Shown here piece by piece: positions 7,851-16,256 of a DNA stretch of 39,643 nt. The DNA comes from Streptomyces guryensis (GTDB lineage Bacteria; Actinomycetota; Actinomycetes; Streptomycetales; Streptomycetaceae). The translations under genes were made by a program, and so were the position numbers. Below the pieces are notes generated by a model. That model worked only from the letters and a program-made list of their open reading frames with translations. It was not told the origin of the DNA and did no database searches. Every line of letters begins with the position of its first letter. Within the stretch, counting starts at the first letter, position 1. The DNA lies in NCBI RefSeq assembly GCF_021261325.1, contig NZ_JAJSBI010000029.1, positions 83,102 to 122,744 of the forward strand, in the 5' to 3' direction.

Positions 7851-9122
7851 GTGGAAGCGATCGGCCACGCGCTGTCCATCGCCGGGTCGATGACCTGGGA
7901 GGTCACCTGGGCGCTGATCCTGGGCTTCGCCCTCTCGGCCGTGGTGCAGGCGGTGGTGCGGCGGTCGACGGTCGTCCGGTTGCTGGGGGACGACCGGCCG
8001 CGCACGCTCGCCCTGGCGGCCGGGCTGGGAGCGGCCTCGTCGTCCTGCTCGTACGCTGCCGTGGCCCTGGCCCGTTCGCTGTTCCGCAGGGGCGCGGACT
8101 TCACGGCCGCGATGGCGTTCGAGATCGCCTCCACCAATCTGGTGGTGGAACTCGGCGTGATCCTCGCGCTCTTGATGGGCTGGCAGTTCACTGCCGCCGA
8201 GTTCGTCGGCGGGCCGATCATGATCGTCGTACTCGCCTTGCTGTTCCGCCTGTTCCTGCGCGAGCGGCTGCTGAGCCGGGCGCGGGAGCAGGCCGAGCGC
8301 GGGATCGCGGGGTCGATGGAGGGCCACGCGGCCATGGACATGTCGGTGCGGGCGGAGGGCGGCTTCGCTCGGCGCCTCTTCTCCCGGGACGGTTTCACGT
8401 CCGTGTCGCACATCTTCGTCATGGAGTGGGCGGCGATCGTGCGGGACCTGGTGGCGGGGCTGCTGATCGCGGGCGCGATCGCTGCGTGGGTGCCGGACGA
8501 CTTCTGGCGCACCTTCTTCCTGGCGGACCATCCGCTCGCCGCCAAACTGATCGGCCCGCTGGTCGGGCCGCTGGTGGCGATCGCCACGTTCGTCTGCTCG
8601 ATCGGCAACGTGCCGCTGGCCGTGGTGCTGTGGAAGGGCGGCATCAGCTTCGGCGGGGTGATCGCCTTCATCTACGCCGACCTGCTGATCCTCCCCATCC
8701 TGAACATCTACCGGAAGTACTACGGCGCCCGGACGGCCGTCTTCCTCCTGGGCACCTTCTTCGCCGCGATGGCCGTCGCCGGATACGTCGTCGAGTTCAC
8801 CTTCGGCGGGCTGGGCCTGATCCCCGACCAGGCCGATGCCACGATCCCCGAACAGGGGGTCACGTGGAACTACACGACCTGGCTCAACATCGTCTTCCTG
8901 CTGCTGGCCGCGGCGCTGCTCGTACGGTTCTGGCGCACCGGCGGCCCGGCCATGCTCCGGATGATGGGCGGCTCACCGGACACCGGGGCACAGGATCACG
9001 GGCACGGGCAGGAGCAGGGGCAGGGGCAGGGGCAGGGGCACGGGCAGGGGCACGGGCAGGGGCAGGGGCACGGGCACGGGCAGGGGCACGGGCAGGGGCA
9101 GGGGCAGGGGCCTGTGGGATAA
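7851..9122 (+). CDS. ArsP/DUF318-type permease with His-Gly-Gln tail
   Basis: 423 aa from GTG, with GAGGTAGG just upstream. It has eight or more hydrophobic segments in two halves separated by a loop (about 150-180). Each half carries the family's Cys/Ser-containing motif: LGAASSSCSYAAVALARSLF in the first and TFVCSIGNVPLAVVLW in the second. This two-repeat layout is that of the predicted permease family PF03773, which includes the organoarsenical exporter ArsP; for this subgroup the substrate is not established. The last 40 residues (about 380-420) are a low-complexity tail of GHGQ and GQGQ units with about ten His, which could bind a divalent metal such as Ni, Co, Cu or Zn (inference). No metalloregulator gene is adjacent; a DUF2182 relic lies upstream. 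Confidence 0.85.
   Translation: MEAIGHALSIAGSMTWEVTWALILGFALSAVVQAVVRRSTVVRLLGDDRPRTLALAAGLGAASSSCSYAAVALARSLFRRGADFTAAMAFEIASTNLVVELGVILALLMGWQFTAAEFVGGPIMIVVLALLFRLFLRERLLSRAREQAERGIAGSMEGHAAMDMSVRAEGGFARRLFSRDGFTSVSHIFVMEWAAIVRDLVAGLLIAGAIAAWVPDDFWRTFFLADHPLAAKLIGPLVGPLVAIATFVCSIGNVPLAVVLWKGGISFGGVIAFIYADLLILPILNIYRKYYGARTAVFLLGTFFAAMAVAGYVVEFTFGGLGLIPDQADATIPEQGVTWNYTTWLNIVFLLLAAALLVRFWRTGGPAMLRMMGGSPDTGAQDHGHGQEQGQGQGQGHGQGHGQGQGHGHGQGHGQGQGQGPVG
8998..9113 (+). repeat. Coding microsatellite, CAGGGG/CACGGG hexamers
   Basis: About nineteen consecutive 6-nt units alternate CAGGGG and CACGGG with one CAGGAG. They encode the Gly-Gln/Gly-His tail of the permease. Slippage here changes tail length in steps of two residues without a frameshift. 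Confidence 0.9.
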
Positions 9123-9177
9123 CCCCCAGGCGTATCGACCGGGCTGCCGGATGGTTGGCGACCAGGGCGCTCCCCGA

Positions 9178-9208
9178 GTCTGTACGTGGTCATTGCACCC
9201 GTACAGAC
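9178..9208. promoter_or_regulatory. Inverted repeat before the PAF-AH-like gene
   Basis: Arms GTCTGTACG (9178-9186) and CGTACAGAC (9200-9208) with a 13-nt spacer, ending 3 nt before the AGGAG ribosome binding site at 9211. It may be an operator or an mRNA hairpin that affects translation. Confidence 0.5.
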
Positions 9209-9222
9209 AGAGGAGTTCGGAC

Positions 9223-10458
9223 ATGCCGACCCGTCGCGCCGCCATGCTGTCGACCGTTGCAGCACTCGCCCTGTCCGCCGTCCCGGCACGAGCCGCGGGC
9301 GCCGGGCCACGCACGGCCGGGCCGGTGCGGCTGACGTTGCCCGTGCCCAGCGGGCCGTATCCCGTGGGGACGGTCGCGCTGCGCCTGGTCGATACCTCGC
9401 GTGCGGATCCCTGGGTCGCGTCGCGGCCGTACCGGGAGCTCATGGTCGCCATCCGCTACCCGGCCCGGACCGTCGGCGGGTATCCGGCCGCGCCGCAGAT
9501 GCTTCCCGGTGAGGCCGCCGGATTCGCGGCCCTGAACAGCTTCACCGATGTGCCGAGCGATCGGGTCGACTGGTCGGCCACCCGCACGCACGCTCACGAA
9601 GGCGCCCCGGCCGACCGGGACGGTGGTCCGTTCCCGGTCGTCTGCTACTCCCCCGGTGCCGGGGACCCCCGCTCCCTGGGCACCACGCTCTGCGACGACC
9701 TCGCCTCCCGGGGCCATGTCGTGGTGACGGTCGATCACACCTATGACGCCTCCGCCGTACAGTTCCCCGGCGGCCGCGTCGAACACTCGGTCCTGCCCGC
9801 GGAGTTCGCCAAGGCGTCCCCGGACCGGCAGCGCATCACGGCGCTGCTGCGGAAGACCATGGCCGTACGCGTGGCCGACACCCGCTTCCTCCTCGACGCG
9901 CTGCCGGGGGCACTGCCTCAAGGCCTGGGCGGCATGCTGGACTTCGGGCGTATCGGTGTGTTCGGCCATTCCGCCGGCGGCTTCACCGCCCTGCAGGCCA
10001 TGCACGACGACCCGCGCATCGCAGCAGCCGCGAACCTGGACGGTGTGCTCGCGTACGTCCAGGACGACAGCACCCCCGGCAACCTGTCCACCGTTGCCGC
10101 CGACGGCCTCGACCGCCCCTTCCTGCTGATCGGCAAGGACGGCAACGACCTCGGCACGGTGCCGTCCTGGGAGGCGCTGTGGCGGAACAGTCGCGGCCCG
10201 CGCCGGGGCCTGAGCCTGCGGGGCGCGGAACACGCCACGTACACCGACGCCGAGGCCATGGTCCCGCAGATCGCCCGGCGGCTCGGTCTGCCCCGCAAAA
10301 CCGTCGTCGAGAACATCGGCACCATCGCCCCGCGGCACGCGATCACCGCCCAACGGGCCTACGTCGCCGCCTTCTTCGACCGCTGGCTGTGCGGACGGGA
10401 CGGCGGCGGCCTGCTGGACGGGCCGTCCGGCTGCCATCCGGAGGCGCGGTACTTCTGA
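9223..10458 (+). CDS. Secreted PAF-acetylhydrolase-like alpha/beta hydrolase
   Basis: 411 aa from ATG at 9223, preferred over an in-frame GTG 24 codons upstream because AGGAG sits 7 nt before it and a signal peptide follows (MPTRRAAMLSTVAALALSAV, cleavage near ARA). The mature protein matches the platelet-activating-factor acetylhydrolase (PF03403) pattern. It has a beta-strand with PFPVVCYSPGAGDPRS near the oxyanion site, the elbow IGVFGHSAGG (Ser), an Asp in LLIGKDGNDLG, and a His in RGAEHATYTD. It therefore has a full Ser-Asp-His set and should be an active extracellular esterase/phospholipase A2-like enzyme. It lies 100 bp downstream of the permease, in the same direction, with its own leader inverted repeat. 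Confidence 0.88.
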   Translation: MPTRRAAMLSTVAALALSAVPARAAGAGPRTAGPVRLTLPVPSGPYPVGTVALRLVDTSRADPWVASRPYRELMVAIRYPARTVGGYPAAPQMLPGEAAGFAALNSFTDVPSDRVDWSATRTHAHEGAPADRDGGPFPVVCYSPGAGDPRSLGTTLCDDLASRGHVVVTVDHTYDASAVQFPGGRVEHSVLPAEFAKASPDRQRITALLRKTMAVRVADTRFLLDALPGALPQGLGGMLDFGRIGVFGHSAGGFTALQAMHDDPRIAAAANLDGVLAYVQDDSTPGNLSTVAADGLDRPFLLIGKDGNDLGTVPSWEALWRNSRGPRRGLSLRGAEHATYTDAEAMVPQIARRLGLPRKTVVENIGTIAPRHAITAQRAYVAAFFDRWLCGRDGGGLLDGPSGCHPEARYF

Positions 10459-10464
10459 GGGCTC

Positions 10465-10743
10465 ATGGGAAGCGGCCGTGGACGGTCGCCCGGCGGTGAA
10501 GGGAAAGCGTTCGCCATCGGGAACTCCGTCAGCGACGCCGAGATCCTCCACCGGACCGCGCACCCGATCGCCTCCGAGCCGGACGCGCAACTCGCCCGGC
10601 CGGCCGACAGCGAGGGCTGGACGATCGCCACACGCCACGACCTGCTCGACACCGTCGACCGCACACCGCTGACCGCCGCGGCGCGACGACAGCCGGAGGA
10701 CCCCGTCCGCGGCGGTTCGGATCCGGACCGGCGCACGGGGTGA
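10465..10743 (+). pseudogene. HAD-family phosphatase C-terminal remnant
   Basis: The segment GKAFAIGNSVSDAEILHRTA followed by HPIASEPDAQLA and SEGWTIATRHDLL reads as the last part of a HAD-IB (SerB-like) phosphatase. There the motif IV GxSxSDxxML precedes a GHPVAVNPDxxL segment. The upstream motifs DxDxT, Ser/Thr and Lys are absent, and the frame begins 6 nt after the previous stop, so most of the gene has been lost. It is not likely to be functional. Confidence 0.55.
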
Positions 10744-11015
10744 CCTGCCGCCCGTGTTGCGGACGGGCCCGCTGTCCCACGACCGTGACGCCGACCGGGC
10801 TGCTGGCGACGCTCCTGGGCAGCCCCGTCTCGCCGGCGGCAGTCGGAAGGGCACCACTGTTTGTACGTCAGCGCAGCAAGGCCGCCCCTGGGCGGCAGCT
10901 GTCAAGATCGGGGAATCGGTGGCCTGAACCGTTACCGCCCGCTACGTTGGCGCTTGCCCACAGGCGCGAGGGGCGGCGGTCGAAGGGGCCGCCGGTCGAG
11001 GACGAGGAGCATGCC
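10744..11015. other. Upstream region of the DUF574-type methyltransferase gene
   Basis: It contains a palindrome, GCCGCCC (10881-10887) and GGGCGGC (10890-10896), with a 2-nt centre, about 120 nt before the start codon. This may be an operator. Nothing else is distinct. Confidence 0.35.
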
Positions 11016-11837
11016 ATGACCGAGGAACCGGCCGCCGACCGTGAGGCCGTGCTGGCGCGGCTGGATCTGACCACCCCGCATTCGGCACGGGTGTGGAACT
11101 ACTGGCTGGGCGGCAAGGACAACTACGCCCCCGACCGCGCGATGGGCGACCAGGTTCTGCAGTACTTCCCGGAGATCGTGGACGCCGCCCGGGCGGACCG
11201 GGCGTTCCTGGGCCGGGCGGTGCGCCATCTGGTCGGCGAGGCGGGCATCCGCCAGTTCCTCGACCTGGGAACCGGCCTGCCCAGCGCGGACAACACGCAC
11301 GAGGTCGCCCAGCGGCTGGCCCCCGACACGCGGATCGTCTACGTGGACAACGACCCGCTGGTCCTGGTCCATGCCCAGGCCCTGCTCACGAGCAGCCCCG
11401 AGGGCGTCACGGACTATCTGGACGGCGACGTCCACGCACCCGGCCCGATCCTCGAAGGCGCCGCCCGGACACTGGACTTCAAGCAGCCGATGGCGCTCAT
11501 GCTGCTGGGCATCATGCAGTTCGTGAACAACGACGAGCAGGCGTACGAGATCGTCGACCGGCTCGTCGCCGCCCTCCCCTCCGGCAGCTACCTGGCTCTC
11601 GCCCATCCCACCGCCGAGGTCCACACCGAGGCCATGACGGCGGCGGTCGCCAGCTGGAACGAGCAGGGCTCGGCCCCGATGAAACTCCGCAGCCGCGAGC
11701 AGCTGCTGCGCTTCTTCGACGGTCTGGATCTGCTGGAGCCGGGCGTGGTGTCCTGCTCGCGCTGGCATGCGCAGCCGCCCGAGGTCGGCGAGATCGTCGA
11801 TGTGACGCAGTTCTGCGGGGTGGCGCGGAAGCCCTGA
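11016..11837 (+). CDS. SAM-dependent methyltransferase, DUF574 type
   Basis: 273 aa from ATG at 11016, with GAGGAG about 6 nt upstream; the long frame upstream has no recognisable domain. It has the actinomycete-specific PF04672 pattern: the opening TTPHSARVWNYWLGGKDNYA, then FLGRAVRHLVGEAGIRQFLDLGTGLP as the SAM-binding motif I, VDNDPLVLVHAQALL as motif II, and DFKQPMALMLLGIMQFV. Length is typical. These proteins are very abundant in Streptomyces, often beside XRE/DUF397 regulators; their substrates are unknown. No such regulator is adjacent here. Confidence 0.9.
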   Translation: MTEEPAADREAVLARLDLTTPHSARVWNYWLGGKDNYAPDRAMGDQVLQYFPEIVDAARADRAFLGRAVRHLVGEAGIRQFLDLGTGLPSADNTHEVAQRLAPDTRIVYVDNDPLVLVHAQALLTSSPEGVTDYLDGDVHAPGPILEGAARTLDFKQPMALMLLGIMQFVNNDEQAYEIVDRLVAALPSGSYLALAHPTAEVHTEAMTAAVASWNEQGSAPMKLRSREQLLRFFDGLDLLEPGVVSCSRWHAQPPEVGEIVDVTQFCGVARKP

Positions 11838-11850
11838 GGCAGCCTCCGGA

Positions 11851-11871
11851 GGCCGGTGTTCACGACCGGCC
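11851..11871. terminator. Hairpin between convergent genes
   Basis: GGCCGGT (11851-11857) and ACCGGCC (11865-11871) with a 7-nt loop. It overlaps the stop codon of the minus-strand lipoprotein gene and follows the methyltransferase stop by 13 nt. Confidence 0.5.
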
Positions 11872-12819
11872 CTCAAGGATGTCGTGGGCCTTGCGGACGG
11901 CGTCGCGGTTCCAGCTGCGCTGCTTCTCCAGCTTGGCCCGGTTCTTGGCGATGAGCTGGTTCTGGATGCGGACGTCGACGGCGTGCACGGTGCGGACGTA
12001 GCCGGTCCGCTGCTTGCAGCGGGCGTCGGCCGTTGCCGTCTGCTTCTCCAAGGCCGAGGGTACGTCTGGGTCCTGGGGCCGCCCGGAAAGCTGGGCCTTG
12101 AACTCCTCGCGCCGACGGTCCTCGCCGATCTCGGCGTCCCTGGGAGTGGCGTAGTGGTGGCCCGCTCTGCGCATACAGGCCGACCACGCCTGGTCCGCCT
12201 TCTTCCAGGCGGGGTCCTTCCTGCCCTGCTGGATGCTCTTGGCCTTCAGTTCCAGGACGGGGTCCCTGCGGTCCTGCGGGTCGCTGCCGTAGATGGCACG
12301 GTCCGCCTCGCCGAGACAGCCGCGGCGCGGAATGCGGTGGCCATGGACGGCCTTCGGATCCTTGCCGATGAACTCGCCGGTGAGTGCGAGCTGTTCGGAG
12401 AGGGTCCACTTCTTCTGCGGGTAGCGGAGCTGGTACTCGGCACGCGCCGCCTGATAGCCGTAGCGCGCGGCCTGCCGGGGGTCCTGGACGCCGTAGCGGA
12501 ACTCGTCGTCGGAGTATCCGACGGCCGTGAACACGCCCGTGCCCGCCGGACGTCGGGGCCAGGCGGGCAGGGGGTCGATGTCGAGGTTCTTCAGGTCGTC
12601 GAACCCGAGCCGGACCATGCACTGCTTGGCGAGCGTCCAGCGGGCCGTGCCGACGGTATGTCCGGCGTCGGACATGTCGTACGCGGCGAGCGGCAGGAAC
12701 CGCGGGTCGTCCGAGGCGGTGGGGCGCGCGTCGGGCGTCGGCGAGCCGGAGGGCTGCCCGCACCCTGCGAGGGCGAGGACCGAGGCGAGTACGAGTAAGA
12801 GGGGGGTGGCGGTGCGCAT
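11860..12819 (-). CDS. Conserved lipoprotein of unknown function
   Basis: 319 aa from ATG. The signal peptide MRTATPLLLVLASVLALAGC ends in lipobox LAGC (Cys20). A Ser/Thr/Pro linker follows, then a mostly charged, helical domain. Two copies of a Cys-Met-x-x-x-Gly element are visible (QCMVRLGFDD near residue 68 and SACMRRAGHHY near 217), and further Cys near GCLGEAD and ARCKQR, so disulfides outside the membrane are likely. I recognise this as the type of orphan streptomycete lipoprotein with paired CMxxxG motifs, but I do not know a function. It is probably a monocistronic gene. Confidence 0.75.
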   Translation of the reverse strand: MRTATPLLLVLASVLALAGCGQPSGSPTPDARPTASDDPRFLPLAAYDMSDAGHTVGTARWTLAKQCMVRLGFDDLKNLDIDPLPAWPRRPAGTGVFTAVGYSDDEFRYGVQDPRQAARYGYQAARAEYQLRYPQKKWTLSEQLALTGEFIGKDPKAVHGHRIPRRGCLGEADRAIYGSDPQDRRDPVLELKAKSIQQGRKDPAWKKADQAWSACMRRAGHHYATPRDAEIGEDRRREEFKAQLSGRPQDPDVPSALEKQTATADARCKQRTGYVRTVHAVDVRIQNQLIAKNRAKLEKQRSWNRDAVRKAHDILEGRS

Positions 12820-12922
12820 CGGGCCAGCTCATCAGGGGCCGCGGAGGGCCGACCGTGGTGGAGGCCACAGTTCCGGGTCACAGCCGCATCACAGGTGTCC
12901 GCATACGGCCCCGGATGCCCGT

Positions 12923-12956
12923 CGCCGCCCTCACCCCGGCCGAAGTGAGGGCGGCG
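12923..12956 (-). terminator. Terminator hairpin after the GAPDH gene
   Basis: Perfect 12-bp stem, CGCCGCCCTCAC (12923-12934) and its complement (12945-12956), with a 10-nt loop, 9 nt past the GAPDH stop. Confidence 0.8.
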
Positions 12957-12964
12957 GGCGGCGG

Positions 12965-13963
12965 TCAGCCGGCCGCGAGGAGCTCCAGCGTGTCGATCAC
13001 CCGGTTGGAGAAGCCCCACTCGTTGTCGTACCAGGCGACCACCTTGACGTGGCGGCCGTCGACGCGGGTGAGGGCCGAGTCGAAGATCGAGGAGGCCGGG
13101 TTGCCGGTGATGTCGGACGACACCAGCGGGTCGTCGGAGTACTCGAGGATGCCGGCCAACGGGCCCTGCGCCGCGGCACGGTAGGCCGCCAGCACGTCCT
13201 CCCTGGTCACGTCGCGGGCCACCGTGGTGTTGAGCTCGACGATCGAGCCCACCGGAACCGGTACGCGGATCGAGTCGCCCGACAGCCTGCCGTCGAGGCC
13301 GGGCAGCACCAGGCCGATCGCCTTGGCGGCGCCGGTCGTGGTCGGCACGATGTTGATGCCGGCGGCGCGGGCGCGGCGGGCGTCCCGGTGGGGGCCGTCC
13401 TGGAGGTTCTGCTCCTGCGTGTAGGCGTGCACCGTGGTCATGAAGCCGTGCTCGATGCCGGCCAGGTCGTCGAGAACGGCGGCGAGCGGCGCGAGCGCGT
13501 TGGTCGTGCAGGAGGCGTTCGAGACGATGGTGTGCAGCTCCGGGTCGTACGCGTCGGTGTTGACGCCGTAGGCGAGGGTGACGTCGGCACCGTCCGACGG
13601 GGCGCTGACGAGGACCTTCCTCGCGCCCGCGTCGAGGTGGGCACGGGCGGCCTTGGCCGAGGTGAAGCGGCCGGTGGACTCCAGCGCGACGTCGACGCCG
13701 AGTTCGGCCCAGGGCAGCTGCGCCGGGTCGCGTTCGGCGAGGACCTTGATGCGCCGGCCGTCGACGACGAGGGTGTCGCCGTCGACGGTCACCGGGCGGC
13801 CGAGCCGGCCGGCCGTGGAGTCGTAGGCGAGGAGCCGGGCGAGGGTGGCGGGTTCGGTGAGGTCGTTGACTGCGACGATCTCGATGTCGCTGTCGCGCTC
13901 CAGCAGGGCGCGCAGCACATTGCGTCCGATGCGGCCGAATCCGTTGATGGCGACGCGAGTCAT
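12965..13963 (-). CDS. gap: Glyceraldehyde-3-phosphate dehydrogenase, type I
   Basis: 332 aa from ATG, with AAGGGG upstream. The N-terminal motif INGFGRIGRNVLRA is the NAD-binding glycine turn. VNDL at the end of beta2 keeps the Asp expected for NAD specificity. The active site SNASCTTNALAPL carries the catalytic Cys, and TTVHAYTQEQNLQDGPHRD includes the catalytic His. RAAGINIVPTTTGAAKAI and WYDNEWGFSNRV complete the family signatures. It is a full-length phosphorylating GAPDH. It is alone rather than with pgk and tpi, so it is probably an accessory paralogue; it lies 126 bp downstream of a GlxA-type AraC regulator on the same strand, which may control it (inference). Confidence 0.95.
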   Translation of the reverse strand: MTRVAINGFGRIGRNVLRALLERDSDIEIVAVNDLTEPATLARLLAYDSTAGRLGRPVTVDGDTLVVDGRRIKVLAERDPAQLPWAELGVDVALESTGRFTSAKAARAHLDAGARKVLVSAPSDGADVTLAYGVNTDAYDPELHTIVSNASCTTNALAPLAAVLDDLAGIEHGFMTTVHAYTQEQNLQDGPHRDARRARAAGINIVPTTTGAAKAIGLVLPGLDGRLSGDSIRVPVPVGSIVELNTTVARDVTREDVLAAYRAAAQGPLAGILEYSDDPLVSSDITGNPASSIFDSALTRVDGRHVKVVAWYDNEWGFSNRVIDTLELLAAG

Positions 13964-14089
13964 TGAATGCCCCTTGGTGTCTCTGCGGCTCGTCTGGGTT
14001 CCTCACCAGCCTCGCGTGCGGCGTCCGTGGGCGGCCTTGGCGTGAGCGCCATGGTTCGAAAGGATCGCGCCAGGCACGCCCGGAGGCGG

Positions 14090-15046
14090 CTACTCGCCGC
14101 GGGTGAAGGTGCGCCGGTACTCGCTCGGTGTGGTCCCGAGGATGCGCTGGAAGTGCATGCGCAGATTGGCGCCGGTGCCCAGGCCCACGTCGTTGGCAAT
14201 CTGCTCGACGTTGCGCTCCGACCGTTCGAGCAGCTCACGGGCCAGGTCGATGCGGGCCCGCATGACCCACTGCATCGGCGTGTACCCGGTGTCCTCGACG
14301 AAGCGCCGCGAGAAGGTGCGCGGTGAGACCGCCGCGTGCTGGGCGAGGGTTTCGAGGCTGAGGGGTTCGTCGAGCCGGTGCAGGGCCCACTCGCGGGTGG
14401 CGGCGAAACGCTCGCCGAGCGGCTCGGGCACGCTGCGCGGCACGTACTGTGCCTGGCCGCCGCTGCGGTAGGGGGCCGCGACCAGGCGCCGGGCCGCGTG
14501 GTTGGAGGCGGCCACGCCGAGGTCACCGCGCAGGATGTGCAGGCACAGGTCGATGCCGGAGGCGGCACCGGCCGAGGTGAGCACGCTGCCCTCGTCGACG
14601 AACAGGACGTTCTCGTCGACCCTGACGAGTGGATGCTTCTCCGCGAGGGCCCGTGTGTAGTGCCAGTGCGTCGTGGCGCGCTTGCCGTCGAGCAGGCCGG
14701 TGGCGGCGAGCGCGAACGCGCCCGTGGAGATGGCTGCGAGCCGCGCGCCCCGCTCGTGGGCGGCGATCAGCGCGTCCACGACAGCCTGCGGCGGGTCCTC
14801 GCGGTCCGGGAACCGGTAACCGGGCACGAACACGATGTCGGCCCACGCGAGCGCGTCGAGCCCGTCGGCGACGTGGTAGGCCAGCCCGTCGCCACCGGTC
14901 ACGAGCCCGGGCGCCGCACCGCACACCCGCACCTCGTACGGCATGCTCGCCCGGGTCGTGAACACCTGCGCGGGGATACCGACATCGAGCGGCTTCGCGC
15001 CTTCGAGAACCAGAACGGCGACACGATGGAGGCGGGAGGTCGGCAC
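14090..15046 (-). CDS. GlxA-type AraC regulator (DJ-1 domain plus HTH)
   Basis: 318 aa from GTG at 15046. Residues 1-180 are a DJ-1/PfpI-like domain (HRVAVLVLEGAKPLDVGIPAQVF; VPGYRFPD; the nucleophile-elbow position reads AISTGAFALAATGLL, with Thr where catalytic members have Cys, so it is a sensor, not an enzyme). Residues about 215-315 are two AraC helix-turn-helix motifs: LSLETLAQHAAVSPRTFSRRF and ERNVEQIANDVGLGTGANLRMHF, ending RILGTTPSEYRRTF. A TACCCT box lies 8 nt before the start codon, compatible with a leaderless transcript. It sits directly upstream of the GAPDH gene and is the obvious candidate for its control. Confidence 0.9.
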   Translation of the reverse strand: MPTSRLHRVAVLVLEGAKPLDVGIPAQVFTTRASMPYEVRVCGAAPGLVTGGDGLAYHVADGLDALAWADIVFVPGYRFPDREDPPQAVVDALIAAHERGARLAAISTGAFALAATGLLDGKRATTHWHYTRALAEKHPLVRVDENVLFVDEGSVLTSAGAASGIDLCLHILRGDLGVAASNHAARRLVAAPYRSGGQAQYVPRSVPEPLGERFAATREWALHRLDEPLSLETLAQHAAVSPRTFSRRFVEDTGYTPMQWVMRARIDLARELLERSERNVEQIANDVGLGTGANLRMHFQRILGTTPSEYRRTFTRGE

Positions 15047-15345
15047 GGGGAACAGGGTACGAGGGGTGCGGGCCGGGGCTGGTCATCTGCGCACCGCGGC
15101 GGCGGCTGGGGCTGGGCCGCCTGGTGGCACCGGCGGGTCTTCGCGGTGGGCTCGCCCACGGTGCCGGGCGGTGATCGGAGCGCCGGCCAACGCCCGCGGC
15201 ACACAGACGGGTTGGGGCACGGGGCCGGGCGCGAGGGCCCGTCCCGGTCCGCGTGCGTCCAGGGCACGGTCTGCACCCGCTGGGCCCCCCGGGGGAAGGA
15301 GGGGTTCCGGCGTCCGGCCGCCGACACCCCTCGGATCAGGGCAGG
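15047..15345. other. Intergenic region, no gene seen
   Basis: It lies between the minus-strand hydrolase and the minus-strand AraC gene. GC is very high; no conserved protein, terminator or operator stands out, apart from the TACCCT box at 15060-15055 noted for the AraC gene. Confidence 0.35.
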
Positions 15346-16110
15346 TCAGACCGGTGACATGACCGTCCGGCGCAGGTGCCGGGCGAAGAACCGGGCCCCG
15401 CTGTCGGCCTCGAACCTGGGCAGTTCCTTGTGCCTGCCCGCGTTGACGTGCAGCGTCTTCTCCACCGAGGCGAAGGCATCGAACAGCGCCAGACCGGACT
15501 CTCGCGGGATGTGCTCGTCGTCCCACTGCAGGTCGAACTCGATCGGGATGGTGATCTGCTTCGCCTTCTCGGCCAGGGCTTCGGGCCAGTGGAGGCCGAA
15601 GACTGCGGCGGTGATCCTGGGGTCGGCCGCCACAAGCGGCACTCCGATCGCGGTGCCCATGTTCAGGCCCCAGTAGCCGACCGGCCCGGCGGTGCCGATC
15701 TCGGGCAGTTCCTGGAGGGCGTCCAGGGTTGCCTGCCACTCCGGTACGGCCTGCTCGGCCAGGTGGGCGTTGTAGCGGACGACGATCGGGCCGACCGGCT
15801 CGCCCGCCGCCATCGCGCGCTGCATGACGGCGATCTCCTGCTCGTCGTGTGCCGTGCGGGGCCGGCTTCCGTGGCCGGGCGCGTCGATGATCGCGACATG
15901 GAAGCCGCAGCCGCTCACCAGGAGCTTCGCACGGCCCGCCATCGCCTGATGTTTCTTGTGATTGCCGCCGCCGTGCCCCATCAGAACCAGGGGCGCGCGA
16001 TCGGCGCCGGAGACCGGCGACCAGAGGACACCGGGGATTTCGCCTACGGTGAAGTCGCGCTCGACCATGCCGTCCGACGACGACTCGGCGGTGAATTGCA
16101 AGGAGTACAT
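15346..16110 (-). CDS. Alpha/beta hydrolase with Asn in the nucleophile elbow
   Basis: 254 aa from ATG at 16110 (AAAGG 9 nt upstream); the frame extends 31 codons further but that part has no homology-like character. The fold is dienelactone-hydrolase/FrsA-like: PLVLMGHGGGNHKKHQAM gives the oxyanion strand, IIDAPGHGSRP follows, and PVGYWGLNMGTAIGVPLV is the nucleophile elbow. Relatives known to me read GLSMGT there. Here the codon is AAC (Asn), a single base from AGC (Ser). The later Asp (EFDLQWDDEHIPRESG) and His (NAGRHKELPRFE) are present. The protein is therefore predicted to have lost classic serine hydrolase activity, or to have a changed role. It is divergent from the DHFR-like gene. 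Confidence 0.82.
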   Translation of the reverse strand: MYSLQFTAESSSDGMVERDFTVGEIPGVLWSPVSGADRAPLVLMGHGGGNHKKHQAMAGRAKLLVSGCGFHVAIIDAPGHGSRPRTAHDEQEIAVMQRAMAAGEPVGPIVVRYNAHLAEQAVPEWQATLDALQELPEIGTAGPVGYWGLNMGTAIGVPLVAADPRITAAVFGLHWPEALAEKAKQITIPIEFDLQWDDEHIPRESGLALFDAFASVEKTLHVNAGRHKELPRFEADSGARFFARHLRRTVMSPV

Positions 16111-16160
16111 AGGTGTTGCCTTTCGGGAGTGCCCTGTTGTCGAGGCGCTCCCGGCGACAC

Positions 16161-16220
16161 CTACATCGATCGCCCACCCGTGACGAAGAGGGGGAGCACC
16201 CACACAGCTACAGCGTTCAT
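16161..16220 (-). CDS. Possible 19-codon leader ORF
   Basis: ATG at 16220 is preceded by a near-perfect Shine-Dalgarno (AGGAGGTGA at 16234-16226, 5 nt spacing) and reads MNAVAVWVLPLFVTGGRSM then TAG at 16163-16161. It lies 50 nt upstream of the hydrolase start and downstream of a good promoter. It is either a leader peptide or the start of a lost gene. Confidence 0.35.
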   Translation of the reverse strand: MNAVAVWVLPLFVTGGRSM

Positions 16221-16256
16221 GGGTCTCACCTCCTCGGCTTCTCGCGCGACGTCACG

